DNA from: Mycolicibacterium madagascariense
GTDB lineage: Bacteria; Actinomycetota; Actinomycetes; Mycobacteriales; Mycobacteriaceae
DNA: 64,000 nucleotides
Direction: 5' to 3'
NCBI RefSeq assembly: GCF_010729665.1
Contig: NZ_AP022610.1
Span: forward strand, 1 to 64,000
Shown: piece by piece, positions 58,512 to 64,000 of the stretch
Layout of the letters: the number at the start of each line of letters is the position of its first letter
Numbering within the stretch: position 1 is the first letter of the stretch
Made by a program: the position numbers and the translations under genes
The notes under the pieces: generated by a model
The model's input: the letters and a program-made list of their open reading frames with translations, nothing else
Told to the model about the DNA's origin: nothing
Database searches by the model: none

Positions 58512-59881
58512 GACGGGGGCCGTTCGGCGGGAAGCAGCAACGCGGGCAGCCCTGGGGTCGGAGGTGACGACGGCAACGGTGGTGTGTCGGCGGCGCCTGG
58601 CGGGGGAGTCGGCGCCGTGTCGGCGGGAGCTGGTGGCGGCGGGGCGTCGGGTGGGTCGTCGCCGCCGTAGGCCGACGTCGCCGGGGTGGGGGCGGGATGT
58701 GAGTCCGGCCCCGGGCCTCCTGGTGCGAGTTTGGGGTCGCTGTAGATGAGTTTGTCGGGGGTCGGGACGGCTTCCAGGATGGGATTGATGGGGAAGGGGA
58801 CGTAGTTGAAGTTGGCCTTGCTCAGCGCGGGTCCGAGGTAGTCCGCGCACAGTTTCGCCGATTCGGGCGCGGTGACGTTGGCGACGGAGCCGACCATGCC
58901 GCAGAGGAACTTGACCGGGTCGGAGAAGTTGTTGACCACGAAGACGCCACCGGCCCCGCCGGTGCGGGGGTCGAACATGCTGTAGCTGTTGGCCAAGGCA
59001 TTGGGCGCCACGTGCAGCACCTGTTCGAGTTCGGTGCGGTGTTGGACGAGGTTGGTGGTGACGTTGGTGAGGCGCTGGACCTGTTCGGTGGTCTGGTTCC
59101 TCGACCCCGCCACGAAGCGTCGCACCTCGCCCAGCGCCACCGACAGGTTGGTCAGGGCGTCGTCGAGGTCGGATCGGCTGCCGTTCAACGTGCTCGACAG
59201 GCTGGCCAGGTGGCCTTGGAACTCGACGAGTTGCTCATTGCTGCTGCGCAGGACCGCGACGAAGGTCTGCAGGTTCTCCACGATGCCGACGATGTCGCCG
59301 CCGCCCTCGCGCAGGATGCGCGCGACGCCGGCCAGCTGCGCGAGGGTGGCCCGCAACTTCTCGCCATTGCCCGCCAACGCCGTCGCGGTGCTGTCGATGA
59401 AGTGTTGCACCGAGGTCGCGGACTGGTCGGGCTTGGGCCCCAGGTCGGTGGCGAGGCGGTTCAGCTGTTGCTTCACCTCGTCCCACTCGACGGGAACTGC
59501 GGTGCGGTCCAACGGGATTCGAGCGCCGCTAGCCATGGTCGGACCGGTGGTGTAGGTCGGGGTGAGCTGCACGTAGCGCGCGGAGATGAGGTTTTGGGCG
59601 ACGATCACTGCCCGCGCGTCGGCGGGGATGGCGATGTCGTGATCGACGGACATGACCACCGTGGCTTGGGTTCCGCGGGGGGTGATGCTGTCGATCCTTC
59701 CTACCCGCACCCCGGCGACGCGGACGTCGTCCCCGGGGTAGATCGCGGTGGCCGAGGAGAACGTCGCGACGACCTGGGTGGGGGCGGTGAGCCGATGCTG
59801 CACCAGGACGCCGCCCGCACCGATCACCGCGATGACGAGCAGCGCGCCCAGTCGGTTCCTGTGCGTGCCGGGGATCCTCAT
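58508..59881 (-). CDS. mceD: Mce family protein D
   Basis: Mce subunit of 457 residues. N-terminal helix LGALLVIAVIGAGGVLVQH, MCE domain AIYPGDDVRVAGVRVGRIDSI, long coiled or helical central region, and a Pro-rich C-terminus (PPPPAPADTAPTPPPGA). ATG start at 59881; four-base overlaps with neighbours on both sides indicate coupled translation. Intact. Confidence 0.93.
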   Translation of the reverse strand: MRIPGTHRNRLGALLVIAVIGAGGVLVQHRLTAPTQVVATFSSATAIYPGDDVRVAGVRVGRIDSITPRGTQATVVMSVDHDIAIPADARAVIVAQNLISARYVQLTPTYTTGPTMASGARIPLDRTAVPVEWDEVKQQLNRLATDLGPKPDQSATSVQHFIDSTATALAGNGEKLRATLAQLAGVARILREGGGDIVGIVENLQTFVAVLRSSNEQLVEFQGHLASLSSTLNGSRSDLDDALTNLSVALGEVRRFVAGSRNQTTEQVQRLTNVTTNLVQHRTELEQVLHVAPNALANSYSMFDPRTGGAGGVFVVNNFSDPVKFLCGMVGSVANVTAPESAKLCADYLGPALSKANFNYVPFPINPILEAVPTPDKLIYSDPKLAPGGPGPDSHPAPTPATSAYGGDDPPDAPPPPAPADTAPTPPPGAADTPPLPSSPPTPGLPALLLPAERPPS

Positions 59882-60960
59882 CGCGGTTGTGGGGGAATGC
59901 TGTTGTAGGGGAAGGGGAGTTCGGCGCGGGGTCCGGCGGTATCGGGCGGGCGGCCCGCGTCGACGCCGCGGCGGAACCCGAAGGCGTAGTCCAGGAAGGG
60001 CTGCAGGATCTGCGGCAAGTCCAGGTTGGGGACATAGGCGCTGTAGAACGGCCCGTTGGACACCGTCTCTCCCAAGGTGAGCTGGTACTTCGCCAGGCCG
60101 GGTAGGGCCTTGGCGATGTTGTCGCGGTTGCGTTCGAGCACCTCGGTGACGCGGTTGAGGCGTTGCAGGGTGGGTGCCAGCTTGGCCTCGTCGTCGTTGA
60201 CCAGCCCGGTGAGTTGCTGGGACACCGCCGAGGTGCTGGCCAGCAGTTCGACGATGGCGCGGCGACGCTCGGCCAAGACGCCGACCAGGTCGTCGGCGTC
60301 CAGGATGAGCGTGTTCACCTGTTGGCTGCGTCGGGCAAGGATCGAGGTCACGTCACTCCCGCTGCGCAGCAGCTGCGCGAGCGCGGTGTCGCGGTCGTTG
60401 AGTGCCGCGGAGATGCGTGAGACGCCGTCGAGTGTGCCGCCGAGCTGCGGGGCGATCTGGTCCAGGGTCGAGGCCAGCGTGTCCAGCGAGGTGTTGAGGC
60501 TGGCGGTGTCGGTGCTCGCGGTGTTGGCGGTGAGTTCGCCCACGGCGTCGGTCAGTGTGTAGGGGGAGAACGTGCGGGACATGGGAATCGTGGATCGTGG
60601 TGCCAGCGTGGGGGTTCCGCGGGAATCCAGGGTGAGGACGCGTTGGCCCAGCAGGGTGCCGGTCGCGATCCGCGCGGTGGTTTGGCTGCCGAGTGTGGTG
60701 TCGGCGCTCACGGTGAAGGTGACCTTGGCCCCACCGCGGATGACCGTGATGTCGGATACCGCGCCGACGTCCATCCCGGAGATCGTGACCTTGTTGCCGA
60801 CGGTCAGGCCGCTGGCGTCGCTGAAGACCGCGTCGTAGCGCACCGTGGTCGCCCACGCGGTGATCACGGTGGGGGACAACCCCACCAAGATGATGCATGC
60901 CATCAGGACGACGGCGATGAATCCGGCACGCGCCAAACCGGTTCCGCGGTACTTGTGCAT
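59878..60960 (-). CDS. mceC: Mce family protein C
   Basis: Mce subunit of 360 residues. Membrane helix at about 10-30 (ARAGFIAVVLMACIILVGL), MCE domain DASGLTVGNKVTISGMDVGAV, followed by helical repeats (LRSGSDVTSILARRSQQVNTLILD). Short C-terminus, with no Pro-rich tail as long as in D and F. ATG start at 60960 overlaps the mceB stop by one base. Intact. Confidence 0.93.
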   Translation of the reverse strand: MHKYRGTGLARAGFIAVVLMACIILVGLSPTVITAWATTVRYDAVFSDASGLTVGNKVTISGMDVGAVSDITVIRGGAKVTFTVSADTTLGSQTTARIATGTLLGQRVLTLDSRGTPTLAPRSTIPMSRTFSPYTLTDAVGELTANTASTDTASLNTSLDTLASTLDQIAPQLGGTLDGVSRISAALNDRDTALAQLLRSGSDVTSILARRSQQVNTLILDADDLVGVLAERRRAIVELLASTSAVSQQLTGLVNDDEAKLAPTLQRLNRVTEVLERNRDNIAKALPGLAKYQLTLGETVSNGPFYSAYVPNLDLPQILQPFLDYAFGFRRGVDAGRPPDTAGPRAELPFPYNSIPPQPR

Positions 60961-61988
60961 CAGGGTTCACTGCACCTTCCGCCGTCCTGCCGGAAGGCGT
61001 GGAACACCGCGGTCTTGTCCTGCAGGTCGGTGACCCGGACGTCCAGGTAGCAGATGTAGTAGTTGATGAAGGAGCCGTAGGCACCGATGCGGACCAGTTT
61101 GCGGTAGTTCTCGGGGGACTTCGCCAGGACGGTGCCCAATCGGTCTCGCTTGGCGTCTAGCGCAGGAGCCAGCTTGCTGAGTTGGTCGACGGTGGCGGCC
61201 AAGGGGGGTCGGGCTTGGGTGAGCAGGCCGGCCAGGGAGTTGGTGCCCGCGCTGAGGGAGTCGATGGCCGCGCCGATGGGTTCTCGGTCGGCGGCCAGTT
61301 CGGTGACCAGTCGTTGGATCTTGTCGATGCCGCCGGAGAATTGGTCACCCTGACGGGCCACGGTGGCCAACGTGGTCTGCAGGGTGTCGATCAGCTGCTG
61401 CACCGTGTGGCTCTTGTCGGCGAGCGCGTTGGTGAACGATGCGGTTTGCTCGGTGAGCGAGGCGACCGTGTCGCCTTGACCCTGGAAGATTTGGATCAGG
61501 GCCGCGCTGAGTTGGTTGACGTCGCGTGGGTTGAGGCCCTGGATCACCGGTTTGAGGCCGCCGAGGAGTTCGTCGAGGTCCAGGGCTGGTGCGGTGCGTT
61601 GCGGGGGGATGCGTGAGCCGGCGGGTAGCAGCCGCGTGGAGGCGGGCTCGTCGACCAGGTCCAGGTAGTGGTCCCCCACCAGGTTGAGGTAGCGGACCTC
61701 CGCGTGGGTGCCGTCGGTCAGCGACAGACCGCGGTCGACGTCGAAGTCGACCACGACGGTCTTGTCGGGTTGCAGCGTCAGTGCGGTGACGGTTCCCACG
61801 CGCACTCCGTCGAAGCGCACGGTCTCCCCGGCATGCAGGTGCGACACGTTGAGGAAGACCGCGGAATAGGACACCGTGTCCGCGGAGCGGTAGTCACCGA
61901 ACATCGCGAACAGCGCGGCGGTGACCATGGCCATGACCACGGCGAACGCCCCGAACTTGGCCAGCGCGGACCAGGGGTGGGCGCTCAT
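60960..61988 (-). CDS. mceB: Mce family protein B
   Basis: Mce subunit of 342 residues. ATG at 61988 (MSAHPWSALAKFGAFAVVM) overlaps the mceA stop. Membrane helix about 10-30, MCE domain HLHAGETVRFDGVRVGTVTAL, VRYLNLVGDHYLDL typical of MceB/C/D, and a helical region. The chain ends with a few Cys (YYICYLDV, GGRCSEP). Intact. Confidence 0.93.
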   Translation of the reverse strand: MSAHPWSALAKFGAFAVVMAMVTAALFAMFGDYRSADTVSYSAVFLNVSHLHAGETVRFDGVRVGTVTALTLQPDKTVVVDFDVDRGLSLTDGTHAEVRYLNLVGDHYLDLVDEPASTRLLPAGSRIPPQRTAPALDLDELLGGLKPVIQGLNPRDVNQLSAALIQIFQGQGDTVASLTEQTASFTNALADKSHTVQQLIDTLQTTLATVARQGDQFSGGIDKIQRLVTELAADREPIGAAIDSLSAGTNSLAGLLTQARPPLAATVDQLSKLAPALDAKRDRLGTVLAKSPENYRKLVRIGAYGSFINYYICYLDVRVTDLQDKTAVFHAFRQDGGRCSEP

Positions 61989-63181
61989 CCGGGCTGACCG
62001 ATCTGGGCGCTGTTGCGGGGCGGGCCGTCGATGGGACCACCGAAGAGGATGCGTTTGAGGACGTCGGTGTTGAGGTGGATTCCGGTGTTGCCGTACTTCC
62101 ACGGGTTGGTGCCGACGTCGGCGACCACGAACGGTGGGATCGCTCCGAAGTAGGGAATGGTGGGGATGTTGGTGCACTGGGGGCCGCCCGTGGCGGCGAC
62201 CTTGGGTACGTCGGCGGGGAAGCGGTAGCGGTCCAATCCCCACAGCAGACCCGCGGAGACCTCGACGCCGGGGACGTCGAGCGGCTTGGTGTGGGCCAAG
62301 ACGTTCATGCCCTGCAAACCGCAGGTCAGCGCCGTCCGGTACTGATTGGTCAGCGAGGTGGTGGGGACCAGTAGTCGCAGCACGTCGCTCAACGGTCGAC
62401 CGTTGGTGCTCAGCACGTCGTTGCCGAGGGTGGCCAGCCCGGTCGCCGACAGCAGCAGCGCGTCCAGGTCGCGCTGATGCTCGACGATCGTCGTGCCGGT
62501 GCGGCTGGTGTCGTCGACGATGCGCAACAGATCCGGGGCGGCGTCGGCGTAGGCCCCGGTCACCGGGGCGGCGAGGGCGAGGTCGCTGCGCAGCGCGTCG
62601 CCGTGGGCGTTGACCTCGTGCAGCACCGCCTGCAGGTCGTCGATCGCCGAGCCGAGCTGCTCGCCGTGGCCGCGGACGCCGGTGGCGACGGCGGCCAGGG
62701 TGTCGTTGAGCTCGATGGGGTCGATGCTGGAGAGCGCGGAGTCGAGCTGTTCGAAGAGGGTGTCGACCTCCACCATCACGTGCTCGCCCCGTAGCACCTG
62801 ACCCGGCTGCAGCGACCCGGCCGAGGAGGAGTCATCCGACGGCACGAGCGCGACGCTCTTGGCGCCGAAGACGGTGGGCGAGGCGATGTCGGCGACCACG
62901 TCGGCCGGGATCTCCTTGAGCCGTGATGGCTGCATGGCCAGGTGCAGGGCGGCCTGACCGTCGGGTAGGTATTCGATCGAGGCCACCGTGCCGACCTGCA
63001 CCCCGCGGTACTGCACCTTGGCCTCGGGGTTCATCACGAGGCCAGCGCGGGGAGACAACACCGTGACGGGGAGCGACTCGGTGAGGCCGCCGGCGAACAG
63101 GGTGAGCGCGACCGCGACGATGGCCAAGAGGAACGTCACCATGGCCGAACCGGCCATGATCCGGGCGCGCGTCGAACTCAT
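61985..63181 (-). CDS. mceA: Mce family protein A (first gene of the operon)
   Basis: Mce subunit of 398 residues from the ATG at 63181 (MSSTRARIMAGSAM). A helix at about 10-30 (MVTFLLAIVAVALTLFAGG) and the MCE domain (VMNPEAKVQYRGVQVGTVASIEYLPDG), then the helical domain with GLATLGNDVLSTNGRPLSDV. In every mycobacterial mce operon I know, yrbEA and yrbEB come directly before mceA; here only a 444-bp gap and a divergent TetR gene do. Confidence 0.92.
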   Translation of the reverse strand: MSSTRARIMAGSAMVTFLLAIVAVALTLFAGGLTESLPVTVLSPRAGLVMNPEAKVQYRGVQVGTVASIEYLPDGQAALHLAMQPSRLKEIPADVVADIASPTVFGAKSVALVPSDDSSSAGSLQPGQVLRGEHVMVEVDTLFEQLDSALSSIDPIELNDTLAAVATGVRGHGEQLGSAIDDLQAVLHEVNAHGDALRSDLALAAPVTGAYADAAPDLLRIVDDTSRTGTTIVEHQRDLDALLLSATGLATLGNDVLSTNGRPLSDVLRLLVPTTSLTNQYRTALTCGLQGMNVLAHTKPLDVPGVEVSAGLLWGLDRYRFPADVPKVAATGGPQCTNIPTIPYFGAIPPFVVADVGTNPWKYGNTGIHLNTDVLKRILFGGPIDGPPRNSAQIGQPG

Positions 63182-63625
63182 CACACCGCCCGCAGACGAT
63201 TGGCTGCGCACCCACCACCGGTGAGCAGCTCGACGTGCCCCGGGCGGCCCGGGGTCCACCGCGGCGGCGGCGGTGCACTCCTGGCCGACGCGTCGGAGGC
63301 GGCTGCTCGCGCCGTCGCGATCGGGGGCGTCGACGACGAGGTTCGTCGTCTTTTGGTATCGATGGCAACCCCGTCCTGGTCGACGCGTCCCGCGGCGAGG
63401 CTCTGCGCTCCCGTCGCAGGGGTAGGTCTAGCACGCTCACTGACAGATGACAACAGAATCGCCACTTCAGGCGATGGCGCGGTGCACCGCCACCAGTCCA
63501 CGCGCCAATTCGAGCGATGACGGGGTCCGAGGCTGCGATGCCGTCCTTTGACCAAGCCTTCCTCGGTGCGGGCCCACATCTGGGCAGCACCTGGTGCTGT
63601 GTGAGGGCTGCGGCACAATGATCGG
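63182..63625. promoter_or_regulatory. Divergent intergenic region between mceA and tetR
   Basis: A 444-bp stretch between two divergent starts. It must hold the promoters of the mce operon and the regulator. I could not pick a clear TetR operator by eye. No yrbE membrane-protein sequence is present in any frame; the minus-strand open frame at 63181-63618 is low-complexity Arg/Ser/Pro and not a membrane protein. Confidence 0.55.
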
Positions 63626-64000
63626 GTGCCGGAAGGAGCTTCGAGTCGCGACGTGCAGCGTCAACGAACCCGCGCCCGGTTGCTGGATGCCGCCATCGTG
63701 GAGTATCAACGAGCCGGTTTCGTCGGTGCGGACATCAACGCGATCGTCGAGGCCGCAGGCGTGTCGCGCAGCACCTTCTACTTCCACTTTCCGTCCCGGG
63801 AGCACGTGCTACTGGAGTTGATCCGTCGCGACGAAGCGCAGCTCGCCGAAGAGCTGAGTCGCTTCCTGGACTCCCGCCACACGCTGCCGGCGGTGTTGAA
63901 CGAAATCGTCGTGCGGGTGCTGGCGCTCGAACGGCAGTGGGGCGGCGGGCTTTTCCGCGACGTGATCGGCCTGTACTTCTCCTCGACGCGGCCGCCGGAA
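63626..64000 (+). CDS. TetR family regulator (cut by window end)
   Basis: The first 125 residues of a TetR/AcrR regulator. The N-terminal helix-turn-helix is complete: RARLLDAAIVEYQRAGFVGA, DINAIVEAAGVSRSTFYFHF, then the start of the ligand domain. GTG at 63626 (VPEGASSRDVQRQR); it has no obvious ribosome site, so a leaderless message or the GTG at residue 10 are options. Divergent from mceA, and so likely the local controller of the mce operon. Confidence 0.85.
   Translation, partial: MPEGASSRDVQRQRTRARLLDAAIVEYQRAGFVGADINAIVEAAGVSRSTFYFHFPSREHVLLELIRRDEAQLAEELSRFLDSRHTLPAVLNEIVVRVLALERQWGGGLFRDVIGLYFSSTRPPE

Noticed and set aside
63181..63618. Minus-strand open frame directly before mceA as a possible yrbE remnant
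   Set aside because: Arg/Ser/Pro-rich and without any membrane helices; not YrbE-like.

Overview
The window is a chromosomal replication-origin region from a high-GC actinobacterium, almost certainly a fast-growing mycobacterium (Mycolicibacterium type). Evidence: the dnaA-dnaN-recF-dciA-gyrB set, the parAB and trxB/trxA/sigM/mviN blocks, and mycobacterial-only genes (cwlM, mviN with a pseudokinase, mtc28, ino1/padR, ponA1, a mce operon). A gnd gene between dnaN and recF, and the direct fusion of blocks that M. tuberculosis keeps on opposite sides of its origin (Rv3906c-Rv3924c next to Rv0036c-Rv0058), match my memory of the M. smegmatis order. No database search was run.

Layout. 1-7 kb: gyrB (5' part), dciA, recF, gnd, dnaN, oriC and dnaA, all on the minus strand, with two perfect inverted DnaA boxes in the dnaA leader. 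7-13 kb: rpmH, rnpA, yidD, yidC, jag, rsmG, parA and parB on the plus strand, with two perfect parS sites. 13-24 kb: on the minus strand, cell-wall and redox genes (cwlM, trxA, trxB, a short anti-sigma gene, sigM, the mviN lipid II flippase, a DUF6049 protein, mutT4). 24-33 kb: pcnA, an Asp-rich repeat protein, a DinB-like protein, an MFS transporter, yqgE, mtc28 and leuS. 33-43 kb is the more accessory part: amidase, SDR, glucosylglycerate hydrolase, MarR, an amino-acid ABC transporter with a fused binding protein and permease, an LLM oxidoreductase, a hydrolase and an Eis-like acetyltransferase. 43-54 kb: ino1, padR, DUF5318, ponA1, a GT87-like protein, SRPBCC, rpsF-ssb-rpsR-rplI and dnaB. 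55-63 kb: a minus-strand mceABCDEF operon without yrbE genes, plus a divergent TetR gene cut by the window end.

Most notable: (1) dnaB carries a 142-residue mini-intein in its P-loop with the Ala1 and Trp-Cys-Thr signature of class 3 inteins. (2) The 480-bp gap before dnaB holds a tight, same-orientation, roughly helically phased cluster of DnaA-box-like 9-mers. (3) The mce operon has no adjacent permease genes. (4) About 24 frameshifts, mostly missing bases in short C/G/A runs, break many essential genes, and every one lies before about 30.3 kb; the remaining 33 kb has none. I read these as assembly errors, not pseudogenes. Coordinates for broken genes run from the conserved start to the conserved stop across the frame breaks.
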